Positions 8,466 to 17,248 of a stretch of 64,000 bases of DNA are shown here, one piece after another; within the stretch, counting starts at the first letter, position 1, and each line of letters begins with the position of its first letter. The stretch covers positions 1 to 64,000 of the forward strand of contig NZ_JACIEI010000016.1 in the NCBI RefSeq assembly GCF_014196805.1, read 5' to 3'. The notes under the pieces are model-generated. The model searched no databases. It saw nothing but the letters and a program-made list of their open reading frames with translations, and was not told where the DNA came from. A program made the translations under genes and the position numbers. This DNA comes from Sulfitobacter undariae (GTDB lineage Bacteria; Pseudomonadota; Alphaproteobacteria; Rhodobacterales; Rhodobacteraceae).

Positions 8466-9448
8466 TGTATCCCCCGATCACTTGTTTTCTCGCTGTTGAG
8501 TACCTCTGTCCTCAGCACTTCGAAACGTTCAATGATCATCGCTCTCAGGATTTCGTGGTTAAGGTGAGCAGCTTCTTGAAGCATCGCTTTTACGTTGGGG
8601 TCACCGTCGTATCTCAATTTGCAAAGATTACGTGTATTGAACGTCGCATTTAATAGTGCATCTATTGCGCTTTCGTATGATATTTTGTGCGGCCTATAGG
8701 TCGTTGTGGAAAGATGGTCTCTTATTGCTTTTTTTGTGGATATCAATGCCAAAGAAATGGGGTCTGCGTCACACTCACGCTGTAATTGATCAATAATTTT
8801 CTGGCAGTTTTTATTTTGTGAGTTATCCGGTAACTCTTGCAGTGCCTTAACCAGACTTTCCCACTTGGGGCGGCCCGCCTTTGATGACAGTAATGCCTTC
8901 GGAAATTCTTCTGTTTTTGCAAGATCGGTTAAATTCGCAAAAATCCCAAGCAATTTTGAGACGTCAGTTGGGGAAATACTCATTGTTTCAGCGATGCGAG
9001 TTTGTTTGAATGATAGGTTTTTCAACTCAATCATGATACCGATTTTGTCACCCACAGTGTAATCTGCCCTGGCAAGGTTTTCCTGCAACTGAGCCACCAA
9101 TCGTGCCTCTCCTTCGATAGGACGTACAATCGCTTTAAGTTTTATCCCCAATTGTGACGCAATACGTAGTCGAGTGCGTCCGGCAATGATGGGATACTTG
9201 CCTGTTTGCGGGTCGCGAAGGCCAACGAGAATGGGCTGTTGCTGGCCATTCTCGCGAATGCTTGCCATCAAGGTATCAAAACCCTCAGGAAATTCTGAAA
9301 ACCGATCTCTGATGCCAGCGTTGTGATCGATGTCACTCGGAGGAAGCTCTATCACTGTTTCTGAAAAGTTGGCAGCTGCCAACTTTTCGCTTGGTGCGCG
9401 CTCTGCCGCGGCAATGGCACGGAGGCCCATGTTTTTTCGATGCGTCAT
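8462..9448 (-). CDS. parB: ParB/RepB-like partition protein
   Basis: Encodes 328 residues. The ParB N-terminal domain (about residues 30-130) shows RENGQQQPILVGLR and GRTRLRIASQLG, the latter in the place of the usual GERRLRA box. A helix-turn-helix follows (SFKQTRIAETMSISPTDVSK). The start at 9448 (MTHRKN) has AAAGGA 7 bases upstream; a longer frame to 9481 lacks one. The N-terminal MTHRKNMGL resembles RepB proteins of repABC plasmids. It precedes parA with a 4-base overlap. A perfect palindrome 36 bases upstream of the start may be its operator or centromere. Confidence 0.88.
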   Translation of the reverse strand: MTHRKNMGLRAIAAAERAPSEKLAAANFSETVIELPPSDIDHNAGIRDRFSEFPEGFDTLMASIRENGQQQPILVGLRDPQTGKYPIIAGRTRLRIASQLGIKLKAIVRPIEGEARLVAQLQENLARADYTVGDKIGIMIELKNLSFKQTRIAETMSISPTDVSKLLGIFANLTDLAKTEEFPKALLSSKAGRPKWESLVKALQELPDNSQNKNCQKIIDQLQRECDADPISLALISTKKAIRDHLSTTTYRPHKISYESAIDALLNATFNTRNLCKLRYDGDPNVKAMLQEAAHLNHEILRAMIIERFEVLRTEVLNSEKTSDRGIQ

Positions 9449-9484
9449 GTGTTTTTCCTTTGTCTTGTTTACGAGCTGCAAAGT

Positions 9485-9501
9485 GCACTGATGATCAGTG
9501 C
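9485..9501. promoter_or_regulatory. Palindrome upstream of parB (operator or parS candidate)
   Basis: GCACTGAT-G-ATCAGTGC is a perfect inverted repeat of two 8-bp arms around one base, in the promoter region of parBA. Partition operons are commonly autoregulated by, or partition through, such sites. Only one copy was noticed. Confidence 0.45.
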
Positions 9502-9713
9502 CCAGTCGGCTTCTGAAAAAGGAAATTTTGTTTTTTTCGGAATTCTGAAATTGGTTTGAACCGATCGTTGAAAGGACTTCGTCTTGGTGTTTTCACGCGG
9601 CATTGAAAAAGAAATGAAACCGTCTGGCCTCTATCGAAGACCCGGCAGACGCCGGCGTTACCCCGTACGGTGTTAGTTGCTGTTGAGAGCTACCTTGGTG
9701 AAGTGAGGGTCAG

Positions 9714-9755
9714 CGGGACCTTTCGGACCTTCGTGACAAGTGCGCCAATGACAGC
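9714..9755. repeat. Dispersed repeat B, copy 1
   Basis: A 40-base stretch beginning CGGGACCTTTCGGACCTTCG and ending AAGTGCGCCAATGACAG is almost the same as 17837-17878, with about five differences. Both copies lie between genes. Confidence 0.75.
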
Positions 9756-9888
9756 TTTCAAGCTATCATTGCGGTATTGGCGCTTTAGGATGCGCGATCG
9801 CCATTCATGGCGATGCCGTGGAGCAAGTATCAGCCATTCGGTTGCGACGCTAAACTTGTCTCATTCATTTTTGGTGTTTCAAAGTGGA

Positions 9889-10230
9889 TCAGCCGGCCCC
9901 GTCCGCCTCTTGCAATCGCTGCGATAACCGTACCCTCGTCTCCGAGGGTTCTGCACTGATTGCCTGAACCACCTGATCCAGCTTGATCTGCGCACCATGC
10001 AGCTGATCCAAAAGTGACATGATGATGACCAGTGCATCCTCGTTCACCTCAAAATCGTCCGTCAACTCACACAGCAGTGTAATTCTGCGCACATCAAGCG
10101 TCCGATACCGTAAGCCCTGCGGTGTGCTCACCGGCGTTACGATCCGCAATCGCTCGAAATAGCTTAAGCGCTCTGCCGTTAAGGACGCGACCTTTTCGAT
10201 CACCTGCTCCGGGCCGTAACCATTGGTCAT
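9889..10230 (-). CDS. cbpM: Chaperone modulator CbpM
   Basis: Encodes 113 residues. The N-terminal half (EQVIEKVASLTAERLSYFER) has the MerR-like helix-turn-helix of CbpM, and the C-terminal half is an alpha-helical segment. By family knowledge CbpM binds the J-domain of CbpA and inhibits it. The gene overlaps the upstream cbpA by 4 bases, the usual cbpA-cbpM arrangement. It is in the accessory region, so the pair may have been acquired with the element. Confidence 0.82.
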   Translation of the reverse strand: MTNGYGPEQVIEKVASLTAERLSYFERLRIVTPVSTPQGLRYRTLDVRRITLLCELTDDFEVNEDALVIIMSLLDQLHGAQIKLDQVVQAISAEPSETRVRLSQRLQEADGAG

Positions 10231-11177
10231 GACGTCTCCTTTTTAGCGCGGGGATCATAGGCATGATCTTCCCGCCAGCTTTCCATGAAGTGTTTCAGTT
10301 CATCATCGATTTTCGGTGGGCTAACAATGCGCAGTGTAACCCGTTGATCTCCTTTGCCGGAGCGTCCCTTAACACCACGCCCCTTAAGACGCAGCACCTG
10401 CCCGGAACTTGCGCCAGCAGGCACAGTCACGTTCACAGCACCTGTAATGGTGTTTACCGGAACCTTGCCACCAAGGATGGCTTCGTCGATCGAGATGGGT
10501 AAGGAAACTACAATATCGTCGCCTTCGCGTTGGAAATCAGGGTTTGGGATAACGTCAAGAACGATAAACGCGTCTCCGGGTGGGCCTGCGCCAAAACCCG
10601 GTTGACCTTTGCCGCGCAATCGCAACGTCTGTCCGTCACGCGCCCCCTCGGGGATCGACACCTCCAATGCATTGCCATCTGGCATTGTGATCCGTGTCTT
10701 AGCGCCTATTGCGGCATCCAGAAATGGTACGGCAAGGCGGTATTGCGCGTCTTGACCTGGCCTGTCGCTGGGTGCTGCGTGGCCAAAATTATCACCATGC
10801 CCCGAAGCGCGGTTTCGGGCAAAATTAGCGAAGAAATCATCCGCGTCGAAACCTTGTCCAAACGGATCGCCGCCTGATGCGGGGCGCTTTTGAGAATAAG
10901 GGTTTTCCGGTCTGCGCGCCTCGTCTCGGTAGTAGCCGCGTGGGGCTTGTTCGGCACCAGTGGCGTCAATCTCTCCCGCGTCAAATCTGCGGCGCTGCTC
11001 GGGGTCTTTGAGCAAATCATGGGCTCGACCCGCATCCTTAAACCGTGCTTCGGCCGCCGGATCATCCGGATTCAAATCAGGATGGTTAGCGCGCGCAATC
11101 TTGCGATAAGCCTTTTTTATCTCGTCAGCCGTGGCGTTCCTGGTCAGGCCAAGCGCAGCGTAGGGATCTTGTGTCAT
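10227..11177 (-). CDS. cbpA: DnaJ-type co-chaperone CbpA
   Basis: Encodes 316 residues with an N-terminal J-domain (about 1-70) containing HPD at residues 32-34, a Gly/Phe-rich linker with FGQGFDADDFFANFA, and two C-terminal beta-sandwich substrate-binding domains. There is no cysteine zinc finger, so it is the CbpA/DnaJ type-II form that stimulates DnaK. The start is the ATG at 11177, preceded by GGAGAG; a longer frame to 11303 has no matching sequence at its start. It is followed by cbpM with a 4-base overlap. Confidence 0.92.
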   Translation of the reverse strand: MTQDPYAALGLTRNATADEIKKAYRKIARANHPDLNPDDPAAEARFKDAGRAHDLLKDPEQRRRFDAGEIDATGAEQAPRGYYRDEARRPENPYSQKRPASGGDPFGQGFDADDFFANFARNRASGHGDNFGHAAPSDRPGQDAQYRLAVPFLDAAIGAKTRITMPDGNALEVSIPEGARDGQTLRLRGKGQPGFGAGPPGDAFIVLDVIPNPDFQREGDDIVVSLPISIDEAILGGKVPVNTITGAVNVTVPAGASSGQVLRLKGRGVKGRSGKGDQRVTLRIVSPPKIDDELKHFMESWREDHAYDPRAKKETS

Positions 11178-11257
11178 CTTGCTCTCCGCATCGGGGCCAA
11201 CTTCCAACAATGACAAAGTAAATTTCTCGAAAGGGCAGCCATTGGCGATTCCTGTAG

Positions 11258-11275
11258 ATATAGCATCGACTATAT
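11258..11275. promoter_or_regulatory. Inverted repeat upstream of cbpA
   Basis: ATATAG-CATCGA-CTATAT, 6-bp arms with a 6-bp spacer, lies about 80 bases upstream of the cbpA start. It could be an operator; there is no direct evidence of what binds. Confidence 0.3.
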
Positions 11276-11365
11276 ATTCCATCATTTCACTAACTAATGG
11301 CAATATCTACCGCAATTGCGGACATTCGATCAACGCGCAGCATCTGTGACTCTGGGCTCGAACCT

Positions 11366-11412
11366 GCCGTTAGCTGCGGAATGCTTCAAGGTCCGGTTTG
11401 GGCCGGTAGTTG
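11366..11412. repeat. Dispersed repeat A, copy 2 (fullest)
   Basis: GCCGTTAGCTGCGGAATGCT followed by TCAAGGTCCGGTTTGGGCCG. The first half matches 18570-18600 and the second half matches 6710-6740. It ends just beyond the stop codon of the following minus-strand gene. Confidence 0.75.
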
Positions 11413-11416
11413 CTGC

Positions 11417-11683
11417 CTATCGTTTGAACGGGATGATGTTTGAATCGCCTCTAACAAAGGCTTTGGGACCTTCTTGTTGAATGGTCGTCAAAGCGTCCTG
11501 AAATGCGGCTTGGTCATCATCGAAGAGATCATCCCATACAATAGATGTACCATCCTCGGTGACGACCTCTATCGACCATCCATCTTCACCTTCCAGCTTA
11601 CAGATGTCGATTTTGAAGCGAATGCCCTCCACAATAACCTGCTGTGATGCACTTGAGGTTATTAGGTTTGGTTCACGATCCAC
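11417..11683 (-). CDS. Hypothetical protein (88 aa)
   Basis: A small, acidic, soluble protein with no recognised family motif. The stretch DGTSIVWDDLFDDDQAAFQD is conserved-looking and ends in IIPFKR. It stands alone between the cbpA pair and the recombinase module. No clear ribosome binding site. Codon use looks like a real gene, but function is unknown. Confidence 0.55.
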   Translation of the reverse strand: MDREPNLITSSASQQVIVEGIRFKIDICKLEGEDGWSIEVVTEDGTSIVWDDLFDDDQAAFQDALTTIQQEGPKAFVRGDSNIIPFKR

Positions 11684-11930
11684 AGGTTGGCCTCCATAAC
11701 TGTATTCATCATCTTATGAACCATGCACAGTGTTTCACAGATGCGCAATTCGAATGCGGTCTTAAAGGAGACAAGAGACACCCCGTGCTCGGCTTTATGC
11801 CAACTATATAAATTTAGCTGATTGGTTAAGATTGACCCGAATGCCAGTCTTGCCATAGCTGGTTGCCGGTAAGTGCGACTGCGAAGCAAAATTCACTTTC
11901 TGGTCCAAAGAGTTTTTCTTATTCGGCGTT

Positions 11931-11944
11931 TGGACCCATTTGCT
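11931..11944. repeat. 14-bp repeat, copy 1, before the HTH gene
   Basis: TGGACCCATTTGCT, immediately upstream of the ATG at 11949, recurs with one change (TGGACCCATCTGCT) at 12542-12555, upstream of the first recombinase gene. It could be a shared operator or a recombinase site. Confidence 0.5.
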
Positions 11945-11948
11945 CACT

Positions 11949-12359
11949 ATGAACAACTGCTTATCCAAATTGAGAAAATCCGCGAGGGCAAATGCAAGCT
12001 TGCCTGTCCTCACGCAAAGTCAGATAGCCCGCCGTTGGCAACTTGATCCAGATACTGTCCGAAAGATACTCCGTAAGTGTTCGGTACCTGCTGTTCCAGG
12101 CCCGTGGAAAAGAAGCCGTTATTCCATTTTAGAGATATGGCGGATCGAAGGGGTTAGTGCGGTAGATCTGAGTGACCAAACAAAGCATGAGGCTCTTTTT
12201 GAGCCATTGTTGACGGCATCTGATCTTGCTGATGAGTTTGGTTGTGTCCCTGCAACGATCCGCAATTACGTTCGCGAAAACCATCTTAAATCAATCCGTC
12301 TTGGGGGCAGTATTCGCTTCCGTTGGTCTGACGTGAGGCAGGTTCCTGACGGCGTTTGA
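11949..12359 (+). CDS. Two-domain helix-turn-helix protein, excisionase-like
   Basis: Encodes 136 residues. Two DNA-binding segments of the MerR/excisionase (winged helix) type are visible: TQSQIARRWQLDPDTVRKIL near residue 22 and LTASDLADEFGCVPATIRNY near residue 88, ending with IRLGGSIRFRWSDV, the usual wing and third helix. Such proteins act as excisionases or as repressors of recombinase genes. It lies 232 bp upstream of the paired recombinase genes on the same strand. No strong ribosome binding site precedes the ATG; a TTG three codons upstream is also possible. Confidence 0.75.
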   Translation: MNNCLSKLRKSARANASLPVLTQSQIARRWQLDPDTVRKILRKCSVPAVPGPWKRSRYSILEIWRIEGVSAVDLSDQTKHEALFEPLLTASDLADEFGCVPATIRNYVRENHLKSIRLGGSIRFRWSDVRQVPDGV

Positions 12360-12463
12360 GCCTGCTTTGACGGAAGCGGGAAATGATAGCCGAACGGCGA
12401 AAAGGTGAGCTAAACGCCTGCTGAATGTCATTTGAATACGTTTGAAGCCCCTTTTTCTCATTT

Positions 12464-12476
12464 CGTTTTGAAAACG
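12464..12476. repeat. Short palindrome upstream of the recombinase genes
   Basis: CGTTTT-G-AAAACG lies in the AT-rich region upstream of the recombinase operon, with related CGTATTT/AATACG elements at about 12436-12515. It could be a recombinase core or a repressor site. Confidence 0.3.
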
Positions 12477-12541
12477 CCGAAATACGAAAAAAACACCTCA
12501 ATCCGTATTTTTGAGTTTTGTTCTTTTGGCAAACAACAGTG

Positions 12542-12555
12542 TGGACCCATCTGCT
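12542..12555. repeat. 14-bp repeat, copy 2, before the first recombinase gene
   Basis: TGGACCCATCTGCT, the second copy of the element at 11931-11944, about 37 bases before the start of the first recombinase gene. Confidence 0.5.
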
Positions 12556-12591
12556 GATTCACACATCCCAAATCAATAGAAGAGTACAACT

Positions 12592-14355
12592 ATGATGACA
12601 CTTGCTGACGCCATCCAAAACCTCAAAGCTGGCGCATACCCTTTTTCTGAAGCTAACGGTAAAAAAATAATCGGGTCTGCCAATAAATGCGCGCGCCTTC
12701 CAGCATACAACTGCCCGGTCGAAATGGTCCCAGTTGATCTCGATGCGTTTGAAGGCAAATGGTCAAAGAAGCTCAAGAATAAGGACACACCTGAAGGTTT
12801 CGACAACTTTAGGCAGTTCAAGGTTTGGCACAGCAACGTCAAGACGTTGATGAACCACGCGTCGGGGCGACACGCAGAGGCGTTGATGCAGCGAAAACAA
12901 GAAGACGATTGGAAGCGATTGAGGGACGGGGTCTCATCTATCATCGAAAACCATGAAAAATCTGGTGTTCAAGCCACTGACTTGATCTCTCTGACGGTTC
13001 TACAATCGGTTGCCCGTGAGCACGGGGTTCAACCAGCGTCGCTCACGAAGGAGAATTTGAAGCTTTGGATGCATAATATGGCTGATGCTGGTCGCCGTAA
13101 CGCTTTGCGTAAGTCTGCATGCCTCCTCGACAAGCTGCACCATTTTTCAGGTCACCTTTCTTCAAGCCTGTTGCCTTCAATTATCGGAGCGTTACCAAAG
13201 GTGACGAAGACCCGGCAGACGCCCGCATTTCCGCACTCTGTTGCGGATGCAATTGATACCTACCTGCATGAGTTGAGCGTCGGTGAGAAATACAAAGGGC
13301 TTGCAGCCAATCACAGCCGTAAACCGCTCTCTCCGAGAACGATCAAGTCTGTTCGTGAACAACTGGCGTGGTATTTCACCTGTCTGATAGAGTTAGGACA
13401 TCTCGACCCCGAGGGGGAAGTGGATATCCGGAAGCTCATGTCCTTGGAGAATATTCTGGCTGCATTTGACGCAGAGACGGCCGGGGAATTTTACTGGAAG
13501 CCACTGGCGAAAACGACAAACAAGAAAAATATGGGCGCAGTCTTTCGGTTCGCGCGGCGGTTTCACCCGGAATTTTTTGATGTTCAGCAGGAGTTTTTCA
13601 AGGGGAGCTACTTTGTTGACTGGGATACGATGACAAAAGAAAATCAGGACTTCTGTCGCCGGCTTGTTCAATCGCCGAGGAGAAGCCTTAAGTTTATGAA
13701 CCTGCCAAAGCATTTATTTGAAGATGCTGTTGAGCAGATTGCGCGCTTTGACAGCTTGTCCGAAGGGCAAAAGGCAAATGCGCTCAGGCTGGCAGTTGCA
13801 GCTGCTGCGTCTGCCATACTGATGTTCATACCGTTGCGTGCTGATACATTGATCAATCTCAAGGTGACTGGGGAAGACGCCAACATCTTCTTTTTGGACG
13901 AGTCAAAAGATGTTCGTTTGAGCATTGAAGCGTCGATGATGAAAAACAAAAAGTCGATGGTCGCCAATTATGGCCGGCGTGGCAAAGTGAATCCGGCAAA
14001 AATTCTGAATTGGTGGATGCGCGAAGCAAGACCGCTGGTAATGGAGCAGATTCAGACGCCTGATCCAACTATGCTCTTCGGCGGCGCACGCTATCACTAT
14101 CTTGCAGCTGGGTGGCGGTTGGCAACGGCTGGGCAAGACATCTACATGACTTTGCACCAAGTCCGTCATGGGATCGCATCTATTTTGATTAACCATCCCG
14201 GGGTTAACGTCGATGATATTGCCGCGGTCCTCAACAATACACCTACCACAGTGCTGAAAACTTATGCCTTCTTCGACAGAGAAAAGAGCATTCAAGTTGG
14301 GATGGCAGGGCTCAAAGCCGTTAATGCGGCGTTAGAGAAGGGGTTTCGGGGATGA
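12592..14355 (+). CDS. Tyrosine recombinase, first of a pair (587 aa)
   Basis: The C-terminal catalytic domain has Arg416 (PLRADTLINL), His522-x-x-Arg525 (HQVRHG) and the nucleophile Tyr558 (LKTYAFFD). Where most relatives have a histidine before the tyrosine, this protein has Asn549 (VLNNTP), a conservative change; a lysine-rich segment (MKNKKSM) may supply the catalytic lysine. The N-terminal 200 residues are a core-binding domain of unusual length. It overlaps the next recombinase gene by 4 bases (ATGA), so the two are made together. The HTH gene lies upstream. The pair resembles paired recombinases such as TnpA/TnpB of Tn554-type elements, but a search is needed to name the family. Confidence 0.85.
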   Translation: MMTLADAIQNLKAGAYPFSEANGKKIIGSANKCARLPAYNCPVEMVPVDLDAFEGKWSKKLKNKDTPEGFDNFRQFKVWHSNVKTLMNHASGRHAEALMQRKQEDDWKRLRDGVSSIIENHEKSGVQATDLISLTVLQSVAREHGVQPASLTKENLKLWMHNMADAGRRNALRKSACLLDKLHHFSGHLSSSLLPSIIGALPKVTKTRQTPAFPHSVADAIDTYLHELSVGEKYKGLAANHSRKPLSPRTIKSVREQLAWYFTCLIELGHLDPEGEVDIRKLMSLENILAAFDAETAGEFYWKPLAKTTNKKNMGAVFRFARRFHPEFFDVQQEFFKGSYFVDWDTMTKENQDFCRRLVQSPRRSLKFMNLPKHLFEDAVEQIARFDSLSEGQKANALRLAVAAAASAILMFIPLRADTLINLKVTGEDANIFFLDESKDVRLSIEASMMKNKKSMVANYGRRGKVNPAKILNWWMREARPLVMEQIQTPDPTMLFGGARYHYLAAGWRLATAGQDIYMTLHQVRHGIASILINHPGVNVDDIAAVLNNTPTTVLKTYAFFDREKSIQVGMAGLKAVNAALEKGFRG

Positions 14356-16037
14356 GGTATCAAATCACTGAGGCTGAGTTGCCAAACCGTATGAAGAAAT
14401 TCTTGGCAGACATTGATGCAGGAAAGGTTTTTAGGGCCAAAGTACTGCAAAATAATCGTGAAGCTGTGGGCTCGGCTCTGAGGGGGCTTATTGAAACGGC
14501 ACGGGCTCGAAACTTGCCAGAAAAGCTGGATAACGCGACGGCCAAAGTCTTCATTGAACGACTTGTGGAGGAGGGGTGGCAGCAGGCGAGCCTTGTGGGA
14601 CTGAAAACCCTACTGCGACACTATGCTTATGAAACTAACGAAGGGGTTGAGTGGGCGCTTGCAAGCGGCAGCACTGACCGGCGTCCCCTTGCTTTGGTGT
14701 TTCGCGCGTCTCACTGGGCCCCATTCCGGTCATTGATCTCGGATATCGAGGCGAGCTTTACAGCACCTGAAATACGGATGGCGGATCGATGGATGCGTTA
14801 TCGAAAAACACACATCCGAGTGGATGAGGAGATGGCTCAAAGGTTTGAGCCCGATGGATGGACCTTTTACAGGCTGGCTGCAACTATGACTGCAATAGAA
14901 CCTGATAGCCCAGAAAACTTAATACTTCAGCAGGTCCAAAGGCAGCGCCGACAGGCACTGGCAGGATACAGCAAGAAGATGCCAAAGGACCCGTATTACG
15001 GCCTTCCGGAGCCATTATACAGCGAGATGAAATCGCTATTCATCGGAAATTCTGGATTGTCGCCTTCACGGCTGAAATCCCTGTGTGTGGCTGTGCGGCG
15101 GCTTTGGAAAGCCTGTGACAAGGAGGGAGTGCCAGGCGCACTTACTATGGAAACGGCGAGGCTGTATGTTGATGGTCTATTTGCGTCTAAACTGGCCTTG
15201 CGAAGTGTTGCTTCGTATTGCGAATTTCTGGCCTGCTTTGCCAAAAGGGCAGGGTATTCACGAGAGATATTTGATGCACTTATGGAGGTACATAATGCCG
15301 TCAAATATGATGCGAAGCATGACCTTGCACGAAAGGCCCACAGCCTTGCAAAGCATCCGGTAGATTTGGTCGATGTTGCGCAGAATGCGTATCGACTGCT
15401 TGAACAGGCGTGCGATCAGGATGACATCAGAAATCGGCGGCGGGACTATGTTCTTGCTGGCGCAATAGCTTTGCTCAGCAAATTACAGCTGCGCAGCCTT
15501 GATCTGAGGCAAGGCGTTGTCGGTCGTGAGTTTAAGCGAGACAGTGAGGGTTGGCGTGTTGATTTAAAGACCTCTAAAAAGGGCGTGCCAATTCAAGGAC
15601 GCCTGGCGTCTGAACTGACGCGTTATCTTGATGCCGTGTTGTTGATGGATGTCTCAGAAATGCACCTTTGGACGGTTTATAAGCAAAGGACCGGCACATC
15701 ATTGTTTGGAAATCCGGCGCAGGGGTGGCGGCCCTTCGCGAAGAATTGGCTGTGGGTCAATATGAGAGAATGCCTAAATCACGGCCCCCACATCGTGAGG
15801 ACCCTCATCTACGATGCTGTCGCAGCCGACCCGAGCCTTGATGCGGTGGTCGCACAGGCGCTTTGCGGGCATGGAAATATTACAAGCAGGAAGTTCTATG
15901 AAATCGAGGCTGATCGTTACAGACGGCTTCAAGGTGTGGCATCTATGACTGACATTGCCAAAGGTTTGGAGGCCGAGGTTGCTCAACCCACAGCAGTTGA
16001 TCGAGATGTGGAAGGTTTCCATAGCGAGGCTAAATAG
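14352..16037 (+). CDS. Tyrosine recombinase, second of a pair (561 aa)
   Basis: The catalytic residues are visible in the C-terminal domain: Arg381 (LQLRSLDL), a lysine in DLKTSKKG, His480-x-x-Arg483 (HIVRTL), His507 (LCGHGN) and the nucleophile Tyr516 (KFYEIE). This is a complete set, unlike its partner, which has Asn for the second histidine. The N-terminal 350 residues form a long, mostly helical DNA-binding part. The gene starts inside the end of the upstream recombinase gene (4-base overlap), suggesting a heteromeric or sequential recombination machine. A fragment of a marC gene lies downstream. Confidence 0.88.
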   Translation: MRYQITEAELPNRMKKFLADIDAGKVFRAKVLQNNREAVGSALRGLIETARARNLPEKLDNATAKVFIERLVEEGWQQASLVGLKTLLRHYAYETNEGVEWALASGSTDRRPLALVFRASHWAPFRSLISDIEASFTAPEIRMADRWMRYRKTHIRVDEEMAQRFEPDGWTFYRLAATMTAIEPDSPENLILQQVQRQRRQALAGYSKKMPKDPYYGLPEPLYSEMKSLFIGNSGLSPSRLKSLCVAVRRLWKACDKEGVPGALTMETARLYVDGLFASKLALRSVASYCEFLACFAKRAGYSREIFDALMEVHNAVKYDAKHDLARKAHSLAKHPVDLVDVAQNAYRLLEQACDQDDIRNRRRDYVLAGAIALLSKLQLRSLDLRQGVVGREFKRDSEGWRVDLKTSKKGVPIQGRLASELTRYLDAVLLMDVSEMHLWTVYKQRTGTSLFGNPAQGWRPFAKNWLWVNMRECLNHGPHIVRTLIYDAVAADPSLDAVVAQALCGHGNITSRKFYEIEADRYRRLQGVASMTDIAKGLEAEVAQPTAVDRDVEGFHSEAK

Positions 16038-16194
16038 CCTGTAAGGGATTGAAAGAGGGGGCGCCGATTGTGCGCAGACAGCCGGCCATCATATTCAATT
16101 GCTATGCCTAAATTAGGGTAATCCGCCGTTAGAACGCGCTTTCAAAGTGAGGGCCCCCAAGATAGTTTAGATGCAATTCTGGTAGGAGGGTAAA

Positions 16195-16649
16195 ATGGAC
16201 TATGATGAGTTAGCAAAAGCTTTCGGAGCTTTTTTCGCAATAATGAACCCCTTTGTGAACTTGGCCATATTGCGTGGTCGATGCTGAACGGCAACGAGAT
16301 CGTTTCCCATCACGGGTCAGACAAGGAGCAGGAGCAGATGCAGGATTTGTCAGGTCTCGCGTTTTATCCGATCACATTTCCGATGATCGTGGGTCCAGCC
16401 ACGATCGCAACGTTGATCATTTACGCGAGCAACGCAAGCGGTGTTGTCGGGATGATGGCGATTGGTGGCGTTGTTGATGTTATTTTGGCAATCCTGTTTG
16501 GCGTCCTGTTTATTGCCTCTTTCTTCGGTAAGGTGTTTACTGACACGATAAGGGTCATTATGATCCGACTTATGGGAATGATCCTGTTGGCTATCTCAGT
16601 CGAAATGATTGTAGCAGGCGCAAAAACTGTTCTTCCCGGGCTGGCGTGA
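16195..16649 (+). pseudogene. marC-family membrane protein, disrupted
   Basis: GGAGG precedes an ATG at 16195 that encodes MDYDELAKAFGAFFAIMNPF and a few more residues, the typical first membrane segment of MarC proteins, then stops. The C-terminal part of MarC continues in another frame from about 16281 (LSGLAFYPITFPMIVGPATI then four more hydrophobic segments). Roughly 60-70 residues that should join the two parts are absent, so the gene has a deletion with a frame change. It lies beside the recombinase pair, a likely place for such damage. Confidence 0.75.
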
Positions 16650-16662
16650 GGAATTGACGAGG

Positions 16663-16935
16663 ATGAATTTTTTTAACCCGGATAACCACACGAAGTCGGA
16701 AGACCATAAACGGCTCTATGCGATGTGCGAGCTTGCCTACACAATCGTCGATGTTTCTGCCGCTGTATTTTTCGTAATAGGCAGCATCTTGTTCTTCAGT
16801 ACTGCGACAACGTACTTTGCAACCTGGTTGTTTGTTATTGGTTCAATACTCTTTGGGATAAGACCCACTATCAAGCTCTATCGTGAAATTGGTTATTTGC
16901 GGCTGGATGATTATGATGATGTGACGAAGAGCTGA
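16663..16935 (+). CDS. YrhK-domain membrane protein
   Basis: Encodes 90 residues. Two hydrophobic segments (about residues 25-45 and 52-68) flank a short loop, and the C-terminal LFGIRPTIKLYREI is the YrhK-domain signature. Function of the family is unknown. A TTG three codons upstream is an alternative start. It follows the marC remnant by 14 bases and was probably co-transcribed with it. Confidence 0.7.
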   Translation: MNFFNPDNHTKSEDHKRLYAMCELAYTIVDVSAAVFFVIGSILFFSTATTYFATWLFVIGSILFGIRPTIKLYREIGYLRLDDYDDVTKS

Positions 16936-17248
16936 GGTATCCATCATTTTCGTCACAAATGCCTTAACCGGCTAACTTGCATAGTAAACAACATCAAAAC
17001 CGCACAGCTAAGCTTCAGGGTGTTCTTTCAAAGCGCTCGTTTGTGACACGGTGTCGGAGGTCTGGTGTGCGGACGAAGCAACCATTCGTACGCATGGGGC
17101 GAACGGTTGCTGCTAGAAATTCGATTGTTCAACAGGCGATAGCTATAGAAGATTTCTCGCATCTTATGCCGTCAACTTCTCATTTTTCATTCTTAATGAA
17201 TGCTACGCCTGCGACCGGTGCGGATCCCGGGCCTGTGATCTGAGGTGT
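16936..17248. other. Intergenic stretch, nothing recognised
   Basis: This 313-bp stretch has only an unsupported 88-codon frame without a ribosome binding site. I see no repeat or site I can name. Confidence 0.4.

Larger units (their letters stand above)
9449..9888. other. Intergenic region upstream of parB
   Basis: This 440-bp stretch contains the 17-bp palindrome at 9485-9501 and dispersed repeat B at 9714-9755. An 85-codon frame at 9670-9927 runs through the repeat and into the cbpM gene and is not credible. Confidence 0.5.
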
